Part shown: one piece after another, positions 1-12,600 of the stretch
Numbering within the stretch: the first letter of the stretch is position 1
How the letters are laid out: every line of letters starts with the position of its first letter
From: DASUBN01 sp964584665
GTDB lineage: Bacteria; Pseudomonadota; Gammaproteobacteria; Natronospirales; REEB76
NCBI GenBank assembly: GCA_964584665.1
Contig: CAZPAO010000016.1
Coordinates: forward strand, 1-47,172
DNA length: 47,172 bases
Direction of reading: 5' to 3'
Position numbers and translations under genes: made by a program
Notes under the pieces: generated by a model
Seen by the model: the letters and a program-made list of their open reading frames with translations, nothing else
Told to the model about the DNA's origin: nothing
The model's database searches: none

Positions 1-378
1 CTGCGCTACTACAGCGTGATCTACGAAGCCATCGACGACGTGAAGAAGGCCATGACCGGCATGCTCGGCACCGAGACCCGCGAGCAGATCGTGGGCCTGG
101 CCGAGGTGCGCGATGTGTTCCGCTCCTCCAAGATCGGCGCCATCGCCGGCTGCCTGGTGGTGGAAGGCTACGTCAAGCGCAACAACCCGATCCGCGTGCT
201 GCGCAACGACGTGGTGATCTACCAGGGCGCGCTCGAATCCCTGCGCCGCTTCAAGGACGACGTCGGTGAAGTCCGCGCCGGAACCGAGTGCGGCATCGGG
301 GTGAAGGACTACAACGACGTGCAGCCAGGCGACAAGATCGAGTGCTACGAGCGCGTGGAAGTGGCGCGCACGCTGTAA
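1..378 (+). CDS. infB: Translation initiation factor IF-2, C-terminal end (partial)
   Basis: This is the last 125 codons of IF-2, the GTPase that brings fMet-tRNA to the 30S subunit and promotes subunit joining. The gene enters from the left edge in frame 1 and ends with TAA at 376-378. What is visible is the end of domain 3 plus the C-terminal beta barrel that binds fMet-tRNA: GLAEVRDVF, GAIAGC, NPIRVLR, ESLRRFKDDV and CGIGVKDYNDV are close to the known IF-2 C-terminus. The GTPase domain lies outside the window. rbfA follows after 7 nt, so this is the usual infB-rbfA-truB-rpsO-pnp order. Identification is secure; only the 5' part is missing. Confidence 0.97.
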   Translation: MRYYSVIYEAIDDVKKAMTGMLGTETREQIVGLAEVRDVFRSSKIGAIAGCLVVEGYVKRNNPIRVLRNDVVIYQGALESLRRFKDDVGEVRAGTECGIGVKDYNDVQPGDKIECYERVEVARTL

Positions 379-385
379 GCGGCCC

Positions 386-757
386 ATGGCGAAGGAATAC
401 CAGCGCTCCACCCGCGTCGCCGAGCAGCTCCAACGTGAGCTGGCCGGGATGATCGGACGTGTGCTGGAGGATCCCCGCGCCGGGATGGTGACGGTCACGG
501 CGGTGAAGCTCACCAAGGACCTGTCCCACGCCAAGGTGTTCGTCTCCGCCATCGGCGGCAGCCTCACACAGCAGGAGCTGGTGCAGGCGCTGCAGCACGC
601 CTCCGGGTTCATGCGGCATGAGATCGGCCGCGCCATGAAGCTGCGCATCCAGCCGGAACTGCGCTTCATCTACGACGAGACCGAGGAGCGGGCTGCGCAC
701 CTGGAAGCGCTCATCGCCCGCGCCAACTCCGAAGACGGCGGGAAAGACCGCTCGTGA
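386..757 (+). CDS. rbfA: 30S ribosome-binding factor A
   Basis: RbfA is a small KH-like protein that binds the immature 30S subunit and is needed for 16S rRNA 5'-end maturation and cold adaptation. The 123-residue product has the family length. It opens with a basic helix (KEYQRSTRVAEQLQREL) and carries DPRAGMVTVTAVKLTKDLSHAKVFVS, followed by HEIGRAMKLRIQPELRFIYDET, both typical of RbfA. It starts with ATG 7 nt after infB, and its stop overlaps the GTG start of truB by 4 nt, so the two are probably translationally coupled. No strong Shine-Dalgarno sequence is visible, which fits coupling to infB. Confidence 0.95.
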   Translation: MAKEYQRSTRVAEQLQRELAGMIGRVLEDPRAGMVTVTAVKLTKDLSHAKVFVSAIGGSLTQQELVQALQHASGFMRHEIGRAMKLRIQPELRFIYDETEERAAHLEALIARANSEDGGKDRS

Positions 758-1740
758 CGGATGGCAAGCCCGCCGCCGGGCAGCGGGTGAAGGCGCCGCG
801 CCGGGACGTGCACGGCGTGCTGCTCCTCGACAAGCCCATCGGCATCAGCTCCAACGACGCCCTGCAGAAAGCCAAGCGCCTGTTCCAGGCCAACAAGGCC
901 GGCCACACCGGCAGCCTGGATCCGCTCGCTACCGGCATGCTCCCGCTCTGTTTCGGCGAGGCCACCAAAGTCTCCGGCTTCCTGCTGGACGCGGACAAGC
1001 GCTACGCCGTCACCTGCCGCCTGGGGGCTCGCACCGACACCGCCGATGCGGAAGGCAAGGTGGTCGAGACCAAGCCCATCCCTGCCTTGGGCGTGGATCT
1101 GATAGAACGCGCGCTCGCGAGATTCAGGGGCGCCATCCTGCAGGTGCCGCCCATGTATTCGGCGCTGCACCACGAGGGGCAGCGGCTCTATGACCTGGCC
1201 CGGGAGGGGGTGGAGGTGCCGCGGGAGGCGCGGCCCGTGACCATCCTGGAACTCACCATGAGCGCCTGGACGCCGGACTCCCTGAGCCTGGAGGTGCGTT
1301 GCTCCAAAGGCACCTACATCCGCACCCTGGTGGAAGACGTGGCGGTGGCTTTGGGCACCCTGGCGCATGTGACGGTGCTTCGGCGCCTCTCGGTGGGCCC
1401 ATTCGGCCTGGATTCGGTCATGCACACTCTCCCAGAGCTGGAAGCGAGGCTCGCGGAGGCGGGTCCTGCGGGTCTGGATGCCCTGTTGCTGCCGGTGGAC
1501 TACGCAGTGCTGCACTGGCCCAAGGCGGACTTAGGCACCGATGCAGCCTGGTACTTCACCCGCGGACAGGCAGTATTCCTGGGGGGTACCCCTGGTCAGG
1601 GCCTGATGCGGGTCTATGGGGAAGGGCGGTTCTTAGGGATAGGCGAGATCCAGACCGATGGGCGCCTCGCCCCCAAGCGCCTCATGAATCTGCCGGTCCC
1701 GGCCGCGGAAGGCCTCGCCGAGCGCGTGGTTCAGCCCTGA
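754..1740 (+). CDS. truB: tRNA pseudouridine(55) synthase
   Basis: TruB converts U55 to pseudouridine in the T-loop of nearly all tRNAs and also acts as a tRNA-folding chaperone. The 328-residue protein has the catalytic motif GHTGSLDPLATGML, with Asp56 as the expected nucleophile. Further family motifs are LLLDKPIGISSNDALQ near the start and VRCSKGTYIRTLVEDV near residue 190. A PUA-like C-terminal domain (about 255-325, FTRGQAVF to GEIQTDGRLAPKRLM) completes it. The GTG start overlaps the rbfA stop as GTGA. The basic N-terminus (RVKAPRRDVHG) precedes the conserved core, and the length is normal. Confidence 0.95.
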   Translation: MTDGKPAAGQRVKAPRRDVHGVLLLDKPIGISSNDALQKAKRLFQANKAGHTGSLDPLATGMLPLCFGEATKVSGFLLDADKRYAVTCRLGARTDTADAEGKVVETKPIPALGVDLIERALARFRGAILQVPPMYSALHHEGQRLYDLAREGVEVPREARPVTILELTMSAWTPDSLSLEVRCSKGTYIRTLVEDVAVALGTLAHVTVLRRLSVGPFGLDSVMHTLPELEARLAEAGPAGLDALLLPVDYAVLHWPKADLGTDAAWYFTRGQAVFLGGTPGQGLMRVYGEGRFLGIGEIQTDGRLAPKRLMNLPVPAAEGLAERVVQP

Positions 1741-1757
1741 TTCCATTGGATTTTTGC

Positions 1758-1786
1758 TTGTCCGAGTAGGGCGGCGCGGATACAAT
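1758..1786 (+). promoter_or_regulatory. Predicted sigma-70 promoter for rpsO-pnp
   Basis: A -35-like TTGTCC (1758-1763) and a -10-like TACAAT (1781-1786) are separated by exactly 17 nt in the 92-bp gap after truB. Transcription would begin near 1793, about 40 nt before rpsO. This matches the known presence of an rpsO promoter between truB and rpsO in other gammaproteobacteria. It is predicted from sequence only. Confidence 0.6.
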
Positions 1787-1832
1787 AGGCGGCTGAACCC
1801 AAGGTTAAAAACTATAGTCTGGAGTCGAACGA

Positions 1833-2102
1833 ATGGTTTTCACGGCTGAGAAGAAACAGGAAGTCATCGCCACCTACCGTCGCGATGCGAAAGACACCGG
1901 TTCCCCCGAAGTCCAGGTGGCGCTGCTCAGCGCGCGCATCGGCGGCCTCGAGGACCACTTCAACCAGCATAAGCAGGATCATCACTCCCGTCGTGGACTG
2001 CTCAAGATGGTTAACCAGCGCCGCAAGCTGCTGGACTATCTCAAGAAGGCCGATCTCAAGCGCTACGAGACGCTCATCGAGCGGCTCGGCCTGCGCCGCT
2101 GA
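1833..2102 (+). CDS. rpsO: 30S ribosomal protein S15
   Basis: S15 is a primary 16S rRNA-binding protein of the 30S platform and contributes to a bridge with the 50S subunit. The 89-residue product has exactly the usual length. It carries the conserved DTGSPEVQVALLSARI, the HHSRRGLLKMVNQRRKLLDYL rRNA-binding block and a C-terminus ending YETLIERLGLRR. An ATG with GGAG at 1821-1824 (8-nt spacing) fixes the start. pnp follows after 48 nt, as is usual. In E. coli S15 represses its own mRNA through a pseudoknot; the short leader here was not folded in detail. Confidence 0.98.
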   Translation: MVFTAEKKQEVIATYRRDAKDTGSPEVQVALLSARIGGLEDHFNQHKQDHHSRRGLLKMVNQRRKLLDYLKKADLKRYETLIERLGLRR

Positions 2103-2150
2103 TACCGACTGCCTTCCAAAACACGTAGCAGAACACGAAGGGGATAACCC

Positions 2151-4241
<2,091 letters not shown>

Positions 4242-4263
4242 ACGGTACGAAGTTGAAAACAAG

Positions 4264-4288
4264 AAGGGGACCGCGAGGTCCCCTTTTT
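4264..4288 (+). terminator. Rho-independent terminator after pnp
   Basis: AAGGGGACC (4264-4272), loop GCGA, GGTCCCCTT (4277-4285) form a 9-bp perfect stem running into a T tract (4284-4288, then AT). It closes the infB-rbfA-truB-rpsO-pnp transcript, 22 nt after the pnp stop. Confidence 0.9.
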
Positions 4289-4365
4289 ATTTGTGCGATG
4301 AGAGCCATCCCTGTAAAACTGCTCGCGCTAAATCCCTGGGTTCGCCCGTTCGGCTTCTTCTGCGT

Positions 4366-5328
4366 TTACGCAGGCAGATGCGCCTGCAGGTGGCTGGTGA
4401 TGCGCTGGTCCACCCAGCGGCGCGGCTTCAGCAGGCTGCCATCGATGAAGCCCACGTGGCCGCCGCGCTCCGTCAACTCGAAGGTCACGTTCGGCGACAG
4501 CTCATCGTCCTTCGGCACCACCGCCGGGGTCATGAAGGGGTCGTCTACCGAGTGCACCACCAGGGTAGGCACCGTGATGTGCTTCAGGAATGGCTTGCTG
4601 CTCGCGCGCTTGTAGTAGTCGTCCGCGTCCTTGTAGCCGTGCAACGGCGCGGTCATGGCGTCGTCGAACTGGCGGAAGGTCTTGAGCGCGCCGATGTCCG
4701 GCAGCTTGATGGGCGAGTGGATGCGGTCGAACTTGCGCTGGGCCGAGCGCTTCATGCGGCTCATGAGTTCCCACATGTAGAACTTGGAGAGGCCCTTGCC
4801 GATGGCCTCGGAGCAGACTGCGAGGTCGAAGGGCACCGACACGGCCACGCCGGTGACGATGCGCGAGGCGTTGGGGCTCTCGCCCAGCCACTTCAGCAGC
4901 ACGTTGCCGCCAAGTGAATAGCCCACGGCGGCCAGCGGCGTCTCCGGCTCGCGCTGCTTCAGGACGCCGCTGAAATATTCGATGTCCTGGGTGAAGCCCG
5001 AGTGGTAGCCGATGGGCAGGCGGTTGGGCTCGCCGCTGCAGCCGCGGAAGTAGGGCAGCGCGGCGCGGAAGCCCATCTCGTGGATCTTGCGCATGATGTT
5101 GCAGGCGTAGCGGGAACGGATGGATCCCTCTAATCCATGGAGGACTATGACGATCGGCCCGGACTTGCCGGTGGTCCAGTCCACGTCGATGAAGTCCCCG
5201 TCCGGCAGCTCCAGGCGCTCGCGCCGGAGTTCCAGCTTGGGCCGGGGGAACAGGGTGTTGGGGATGACGGTCTGGATGTGCCGGTTGCGCCACAGTCCCT
5301 TGGGCTTGAACTCGCTTCTCACGATCAT
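4366..5328 (-). CDS. yheT: YheT-family alpha/beta hydrolase
   Basis: This is a predicted alpha/beta-fold serine hydrolase of the YheT (UPF0017/EMB8) family; its physiological substrate is not established. The 320 residues show the N-terminal family signature RNRHIQTVIP, the oxyanion region LHGLEGS (63-69), the nucleophile elbow GYSLGGN with Ser138, an acid in VDDPFM (262-266), and His291 in ERGGHVGF. The whole triad is therefore present. There is no signal peptide, so it is probably cytoplasmic. The ATG lies 43 nt downstream of acs on the same strand, with AAGGA upstream, so the two are probably co-transcribed. That hints at a role with acyl or acetyl esters, but this is inference from position only. 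Confidence 0.85.
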   Translation of the reverse strand: MIVRSEFKPKGLWRNRHIQTVIPNTLFPRPKLELRRERLELPDGDFIDVDWTTGKSGPIVIVLHGLEGSIRSRYACNIMRKIHEMGFRAALPYFRGCSGEPNRLPIGYHSGFTQDIEYFSGVLKQREPETPLAAVGYSLGGNVLLKWLGESPNASRIVTGVAVSVPFDLAVCSEAIGKGLSKFYMWELMSRMKRSAQRKFDRIHSPIKLPDIGALKTFRQFDDAMTAPLHGYKDADDYYKRASSKPFLKHITVPTLVVHSVDDPFMTPAVVPKDDELSPNVTFELTERGGHVGFIDGSLLKPRRWVDQRITSHLQAHLPA

Positions 5329-5371
5329 CTTGGCTCGTCCTTAAGGCTCATGCGGGTTGGTACGTTGTAGG

Positions 5372-7327
<1,956 letters not shown>

Positions 7328-7366
7328 GAGAGCTTCGGATCCTTAAGGAGATTCCTGGGCGGCTAC

Positions 7367-7394
7367 CTTAATACACGCCATCCTGTGTATTAAG
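7367..7394. promoter_or_regulatory. Perfect 10-bp inverted repeat upstream of acs (candidate operator)
   Basis: CTTAATACAC (7367-7376) and GTGTATTAAG (7385-7394) are perfect inverted copies separated by 8 nt. The dyad lies 39 nt upstream of the acs start codon, in an AT-rich region that stands out from the GC-rich surroundings. No T tract follows on either strand, so it does not look like a terminator. A dimeric repressor or activator site controlling acs is the simplest reading; an mRNA leader hairpin is the alternative. The regulator is unknown. Confidence 0.5.
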
Positions 7395-7484
7395 AGCCGT
7401 GCCGTAAATCAGGGCTTCACCCCAAAATGTCGTATTTAAACCTTTAGATAACAAAGAGATAGTAAAGAATCATTATTTCAAATC

Positions 7485-8375
7485 TCAGTCCAGACGGAGC
7501 TGCCGGATGCCCTTCAGAGCCCCCGCCTGCCAGTTCGCCCGTGCCCAAGCCCACACCTCATCTATAGATGCGCGCTCAAGCGACTGGGGCGGCAGCTGGC
7601 GCAGAGATACCAGGGCTCGCCAGAGGGTCGAAGCCGGCCGGGAGAGGTCCAGGGGCGCTGCCTGGGTCTGTTTGCTGAGCTTCTCCCCGGCCGCATTCAC
7701 CGCCACCGGCAGATGCATATAGATAGGGTGCGGCAGGCCCAAGAGGGTCTGGAGATGGAGCTGCCGCGGGGTAGAGAGGAGCAGGTCCGCGCCCCGCACC
7801 ACATGGGTGATGCCTGCCCAGGCATCGTCCAGGACCACCGCCAGCTGGTAGGCATGGCAGCCATCCGCCCGGCGCACGATGAAGTCGCCGATGTCCCGAG
7901 CGAGATCCTGGCAGACGGTGCCCTGGAGCGGGTCCTGGAAACAGAGCTCCCGCGAGGCCACCTTCAGGCGCAGGGCCCGGGCGGCCTTGCCCTCCGGCAG
8001 ACCGGCACGGCAGGTACCGGGGTAGACGGGCCCTTCGATGCCGGTCAGGGCACTGTCGGCGATCTCGCTGCGGGAGCAGGCGCAGGGGAACACGGCGCCT
8101 TCCTGCTGGAGGCGGGTGAGGGCTTCCTCGTAGGCTTCCACCCGGCTGCTCTGGTAGAGCACCGCCCCATCCCATTCGAAACCGAGGGCATCGAGGCTGC
8201 GAAGGATGTCGTCGGCGGCGCCGGGCACTTCCCGGGGTGGATCCAGGTCCTCTATACGCAGCAGCCAGCGACCGCCCTGGACCCGCGCCTCCAGACAGCT
8301 ACCGAAGGCGGCCAGTAGGGAGCCGGTATGGAGCGGGCCGGTGGGGGAAGGGGCGAAACGGCCGACGTAAGTCAT
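7485..8375 (-). CDS. gluQ: Glutamyl-Q tRNA(Asp) synthetase
   Basis: GluQ is a GluRS paralogue without an anticodon-binding domain. It attaches glutamate to the queuosine base in the anticodon of tRNA-Asp. The 296-residue protein has the catalytic-core motifs FAPSPTGPLHTGSL (HIGH-like), RIEDLDPPR and KLSKQ (KMSKS-like). Zinc ligands are visible at Cys98, Cys100, Tyr118 and Cys122. It ends after the catalytic core, as the family does. dksA is the upstream neighbour on the same strand, a widespread arrangement, but a terminator lies between them, so gluQ expression probably depends on read-through. queF (queuosine pathway) is the next gene beyond dksA, a fitting link. Confidence 0.95.
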   Translation of the reverse strand: MTYVGRFAPSPTGPLHTGSLLAAFGSCLEARVQGGRWLLRIEDLDPPREVPGAADDILRSLDALGFEWDGAVLYQSSRVEAYEEALTRLQQEGAVFPCACSRSEIADSALTGIEGPVYPGTCRAGLPEGKAARALRLKVASRELCFQDPLQGTVCQDLARDIGDFIVRRADGCHAYQLAVVLDDAWAGITHVVRGADLLLSTPRQLHLQTLLGLPHPIYMHLPVAVNAAGEKLSKQTQAAPLDLSRPASTLWRALVSLRQLPPQSLERASIDEVWAWARANWQAGALKGIRQLRLD

Positions 8376-8394
8376 GACCTAGATACTACAGAAA

Positions 8395-8418
8395 TGAAAA
8401 AAGCCCATTAAGGGCTTC
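8395..8418 (-). terminator. Rho-independent terminator between dksA and gluQ
   Basis: On the minus strand AAGCCC, loop TTAAT, GGGCTT form a 6-bp stem (8401-8417) followed by a run of T (plus-strand A run at 8397-8402). It lies 20 bp before the gluQ start, so gluQ would be translated from transcripts that escape it. A terminator limiting gluQ expression from dksA is known in Shigella flexneri. Confidence 0.75.
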
Positions 8419-8480
8419 TTTCTATTAAGGGAATCGACCTGATCGGCCGTCCGCATCCCTGTTCCTTGCTCCAGTCGAGG

Positions 8481-8497
8481 GCGTACATCCTGTACGC
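8481..8497. repeat. Short perfect palindrome in the dksA-gluQ gap
   Basis: GCGTACA (8481-8487), TCC, TGTACGC (8491-8497) form a perfect 7-bp inverted repeat next to a larger hairpin. It resembles the palindromic units found between genes in many gammaproteobacteria, but no second copy was noticed in this window, so family membership is unproven. Confidence 0.4.
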
Positions 8498-8499
8498 GC

Positions 8500-8535
8500 G
8501 TGGTTAAAACGAAGCTGTGCTTCGTTTTTAACCAC
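8500..8535. terminator. Long hairpin overlapping the dksA stop (possible bidirectional terminator)
   Basis: GTGGTTAAAACGAAGC (8500-8515), loop TGT, and GCTTCGTTTTTAACCAC (8519-8535) pair over 16 bp with one bulged A. The arm includes the dksA stop codon (complement of 8528-8530). On both strands the hairpin core GAAGC/GCTTC is followed by four or five T, so it could stop transcription either way. It precedes the second terminator at 8395-8418. Confidence 0.6.
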
Positions 8536-9073
8536 CCATCTGCTTCTCTCTGATCTCATCCAACTGCTTGCAGTCGATGCACTGGGTGGCGGTAGGGCGG
8601 GCTTCCAGGCGGCGGATACCGATCTCGACGCCACAGGTCTCGCAGTAGCCGTATTCGTTGGCGTCCAGGTTGGCCAGGGCCTCGTCGATCTTCTTGATGA
8701 GCTTGCGTTCCCGGTCGCGGGTGCGCAGCTCGAGGCTGAACTCGGATTCCTGGGTGGCCCGGTCGTTCGGGTCCGGGAAGTTGGCGGCCTCGTCCTGCAT
8801 GTGGTGCACGGTACGGTCCACTTCCTCCATCAGCTCGCGCTTCCAGCCCCGCAGGATCTCGCGGAAATGCGCCCGCTGGGGGTCGTTCATGTAGGGCTCG
8901 CCCTTCTTGACCGGGTAGGGCGTGAAGCCGCGGAACATGTCGCCGGCGCCGCGTGAGGCGCTCTTCTTGGGGGCGGGTTTGGCCGGAGCCTTCTTCGCGG
9001 CCACCTTGGGGGCAGCCTTGGGCGCCGCCTTCTTGGCGGGTTTGGCGGGAGCGGCTTTCTTCTTAGCCGGCAT
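8528..9073 (-). CDS. dksA: RNA polymerase-binding transcription factor DksA
   Basis: DksA binds in the RNA polymerase secondary channel and, with ppGpp, represses rRNA/tRNA promoters and activates amino-acid biosynthesis. The core carries the coiled-coil tip FPDPNDRATQESEFSLELR with Asp101 and Asp104 (Asp71 and Asp74 of E. coli) and a four-Cys zinc finger (CETCG and CIDCK). The start chosen is the ATG at 9073, with AGGAG 6 nt upstream. A longer in-frame ATG at 9139 lacks support and would overlap the promoter. The 181 residues exceed E. coli DksA by 30, because residues 1-40 are a Lys/Ala/Pro-rich histone-H1-like extension. queF lies 88 bp upstream and gluQ downstream. Confidence 0.96.
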   Translation of the reverse strand: MPAKKKAAPAKPAKKAAPKAAPKVAAKKAPAKPAPKKSASRGAGDMFRGFTPYPVKKGEPYMNDPQRAHFREILRGWKRELMEEVDRTVHHMQDEAANFPDPNDRATQESEFSLELRTRDRERKLIKKIDEALANLDANEYGYCETCGVEIGIRRLEARPTATQCIDCKQLDEIREKQMGG

Positions 9074-9109
9074 GGGGGGCTCCTGGACCTGGATTAAAAA
9101 GCGGGCGGT

Positions 9110-9139
9110 GTTATACCGGATTTGGGCGGGTTGGCGCAA
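9110..9139 (-). promoter_or_regulatory. Predicted dksA promoter
   Basis: On the minus strand TTGCGC (9139-9134) and TATAAC (9115-9110) are separated by 18 nt. Transcription would begin near 9103, about 30 nt before the dksA ATG. The -10 is good (5 of 6), the -35 weak. It lies in the queF-dksA gap, so dksA need not depend on queF. Confidence 0.45.
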
Positions 9140-9161
9140 GTTTGGCCGGCAAACGGCCTAT

Positions 9162-9560
9162 TCAGGGCAGCGTCACGGGGCTGGGGCCCTGCCAGCCGGG
9201 GGCACGGTGCTCGGCCACCACGGTGGTGAAGATCCCGCCGCGCACGTTGAACTCGGCGGTGAGCCGCATGAACTTGGGCGACAGGGTCCGGGCGATGTCG
9301 TCGAGGATGCGATTGGTCACGTCCTCGTGGAAATGCCCCTCGTCGCGGAAGCTCCACATGTAGAGCTTGAGCGCCTTCAGTTCCACGCACAGCTTGTCGG
9401 GGACGTACTCCAGCAGCATCTCGGCGAAGTCCGGCTGACCGGTCTTAGGACACAGGCAGGTGAACTCGGGCATCCGGATGCGGATGGTATAATCCCTCCC
9501 TTCGCGCGGGTTGGGGAAAGTCTCCAGTTCTTTGCTGGGTCGGGTGGTCATGGGGGCCAT
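9162..9560 (-). CDS. queF: NADPH-dependent 7-cyano-7-deazaguanine reductase (short, type I)
   Basis: QueF reduces the nitrile preQ0 to preQ1 with NADPH in queuosine synthesis. The 132-residue product is the single-domain (YkvM-like) form. It contains FTCLCPKTGQPDF, where Cys37 should form the thioimide with preQ0 and Asp44 act as proton donor. The substrate-binding block KLCVELKALKLYMWSFRDEGHFHE is also intact. M1 is used as the start, but Met4 is possible because neither has a clear Shine-Dalgarno sequence. It is divergent from smc (78 bp apart). With gluQ two genes downstream, two enzymes acting on the queuosine system sit around dksA. Confidence 0.94.
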   Translation of the reverse strand: MAPMTTRPSKELETFPNPREGRDYTIRIRMPEFTCLCPKTGQPDFAEMLLEYVPDKLCVELKALKLYMWSFRDEGHFHEDVTNRILDDIARTLSPKFMRLTAEFNVRGGIFTTVVAEHRAPGWQGPSPVTLP

Positions 9561-9638
9561 TCGGCTCTGCGATTCCAGGCGCCGATACTTTACACTACCG
9601 GGCCATCACTGGCCATTTCTACAGCACCGGCGAGGCAC

Positions 9639-12600
9639 ATGCGGCTCTCCAAGATAAAGCTCGTGGGATTCAAGTCCTTCGTGGACCCCACCTCGATCGA
9701 ATTCCCGAGCAACCTCGTGGGCATCGTCGGCCCCAACGGCTGCGGCAAGTCCAACACCATCGACGCCGTGCGCTGGGTGCTGGGCGAGACTTCCGCCAAG
9801 AACCTGCGCGGCGATTCCATGGCGGACGTGATCTTCAACGGCTCTTCGGCCAGGAAGCCGGTCGGCACCGCTTCGGTCGAGCTGGTCTTCGACAACTCCG
9901 ATGGCGCCATCGGCGGCCAGTACGCGAGCTACGCGGAAGTCTCGGTGCGCCGCGAAGTGGTGCGCGACGGCACCTCCAACTATTACTTGAACGGCGTGCG
10001 CTGCCGTCGCCGCGACATCACCGACATGTTCCTCGGCACCGGCCTCGGTCCGCGCAGCTACGCCATCATCGAGCAGGGCACCATCTCGCGCCTGGTCGAG
10101 TCCAAGCCCGACGAGCTGCGCGTGTTCCTGGAGGAGGCCGCCGGCATCTCCAAGTACAAGGAGCGTCGACGCGAGACCGAGAACCGCATCCAGCACACCA
10201 AGGAGAACGTCGAGCGCCTGAACGACCTGCGCGATGAGGTCGAGAAGCAGCTCGAGCGCCTGCAACGCCAGGCGCGCGCCGCGGAGCGCTACAAGGAACT
10301 GAACGACGAGAAACGCAAGACCAAGGCCGAGCTGCAGGCGCTGAACTGGCGCACCCTCGATGCCGACGTGAGCGAGAAGGACGGCATCATCCGCGAGCGC
10401 GAGACTTCGCTCGAGGCCGCCGTCGCCGAGCAGCGCTCCATCGAGAGCGACATGGAGAAGGCCCGCGTCCGCCACGACGAGGCCACGGACTCATTCAATA
10501 CCGTGCAGGGCCGCTTCTACGAGGTGGGCGCAACCATCGCGCGCGCCGAGCAGGGCTTGCAGCACGCGCGCGAGCTGCGCAAGCGCCAGCAGTCCGAACT
10601 GGAACAGGCCGAGGCCCAGTGGCGCGAGTTGGATGGGCACATCAGCCGCGACAAGAAACAGATCGAGACCCTCGGCGCCGAGATCACCGGGCTCGAACCC
10701 GCGTTCAATGCCGCCAAGCAGGCTGAAGCCAAAGCTGTCGCCAACCTGGCGCAGGCCGAGCAGGCCATGCAGGATTGGCAGGCGGGCTGGGAAGGGTTCA
10801 ACAAGGGTGTCAGCGAGCACACCCAGACCGCCGAGGTGGGCCGCGCCCAGGTGGAACAGCTGGAACGCCAGCTCATGCAGACGCTGCAGCGCCGCGAGCG
10901 CGTCGAGGCGGAGCGCAAGCAGTACGCCGCCGACAGCCAGCAGCAGGCATTGACCAACCTCGAGGGCGAAGCCCAGGCCGCCGAGGCCAAGCTGCAACGC
11001 CTGCAGGGCGAGCTCGCCGAAGTATTGAAGGAACTGGAGACGCGACGCGCCGAGGAACAGCAGTCGTCGCGTGCGCTGCACGAGCTGCGCAGCAAGCTGG
11101 AGGACAGTCGCGGCCGCGTGGCATCCCTCGAAGCGCTGCAGCAGGCGGCGTTGGGCAAGAGCCGCGAGCAGGTGAACGCCTGGCTCAAGCAGAAGCGCCT
11201 GGATTCATCGCCGCGCCTCGCCGAGCAGCTGCACGTGGATGCGGGCTGGGAACGCGCCGTGGAGACGGTGCTGGGCTGGCACCTCGAAGCGCTGGTGGTG
11301 AGCGAGTCGGCACCGAAGCCGGAAGACCTCGCCGGCCTCACCGGCGGCTCCATGACTTTCATCGAGACCTCGGGCCAGGCGGCTCAAGGTCCCGGCCTGT
11401 TGCAGAAGGTGAAGGGCCCCGCGGCCCTGTCGGACTTCCTCAAGGGTGTGCGTACCGCTGATTCCCTGGCGGAAGCACTGCAGCAGCGCAGCTCCCTGGG
11501 TGACGGCGAATCCATCATCACCCGCGATGGGATGTGGCTGGGCAAGCACTGGCTGCGGGTGATCCGCGACAACGACGAGCGTGCCGGCGTGCTGGCGCGT
11601 GAGCAGCAGCTGCGCGACCTCAAGCAGCAGCTCGCCGACAACGAGAAGGCCGCGGCCGAGCAGGCGGCGAAGCTGGACGGGCAGAAGTCCGCCGTGAAGG
11701 AGCTGGAGACGCGCCGCGAGCTGCTCCAGATGGACGTGAACCGCGCCAACCGCGAGGCGGCGGACGCCCAGGCCAAGTTCAAGGCCGCCCGTTCCACCCA
11801 GGAGCAGGTGGCGGCGCGCATCAAGGCGCTGGAGACCGAGGCGGGCGAGATCGCCGCGCTGGTGGCCCAGGCCGAGCAGGAGATCAAGGGAGCGCGCGGG
11901 CGCGTGGAGAGCGCGCTGAAGGCCTTGCAGGAACTGGAAGGCAAACGCACCGGCCTGCAGTCGCAGCGCGACGGCCTGCGCGCGAAGCTCGACGGCGAAC
12001 GCCAAGCTGCGGCCCGCGACAGGGACGCAGCCCACGAACTGGCGCTGAAGCTGGAATCGCGCCGCTCGCAGAAGACATCCACCGAGCAGGGCATGGGCCG
12101 CATGCAGTCGCAGGTAACGCAGCTCGAGCAGCGCCGCACCGAACTGAAGCGCTCCACCGAGCAGGCGCTCGAGCCCATGCACGTGCAGGAACAGGAACTG
12201 AAGTCCTTACTGGACAAGCGCACCCGCGTGGACGCGGAGCTGACCGAGGCGCGCCGCGCCGTCGAGGCGGTGGCCGAGCAGATGCGCCAGCTGGACCAGG
12301 CGCGCATGGTGCGCGAGCGCAAGGCTGAAGCCCTGCGCGAGGAAGTGCAGCGCCTGCGCATGGACAGCCAGGACGTACGCATCAAGCGCGAGACCATCGT
12401 CGCGCAGCTGAAGGAAGAGAGCCTCGAGCTGCAGCAGGTGCTGGACGGCATGCCGGAAGGCGCCGAGGTCGGCGCCTGGGCCGAGAAGCTCGCGGAGACC
12501 GAGCAGCGCATCGGGCGCCTGGGCGAGATCAACATGGCCGCGATCAGCGAGTACACGGAACAATCCGAGCGCAAGAAGTACCTGGACGCGCAGCTGGCGG

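Noticed and set aside
4355..4372. CTGCGT-TT-ACGCAG hairpin at the end of yheT as a terminator
   Set aside because: Only 6 bp with a 2-nt loop and no T tract on the minus strand.
9601..9614. GGCCA-TCAC-TGGCC inverted repeat before smc as an operator
   Set aside because: Five base pairs of GC-rich sequence are too easily found by chance; no further support.
8922..9638. The 239-codon upstream extension of the smc frame
   Set aside because: It is antisense to queF and part of dksA, and SMC proteins start at MRLSKIKLVGFKSF.
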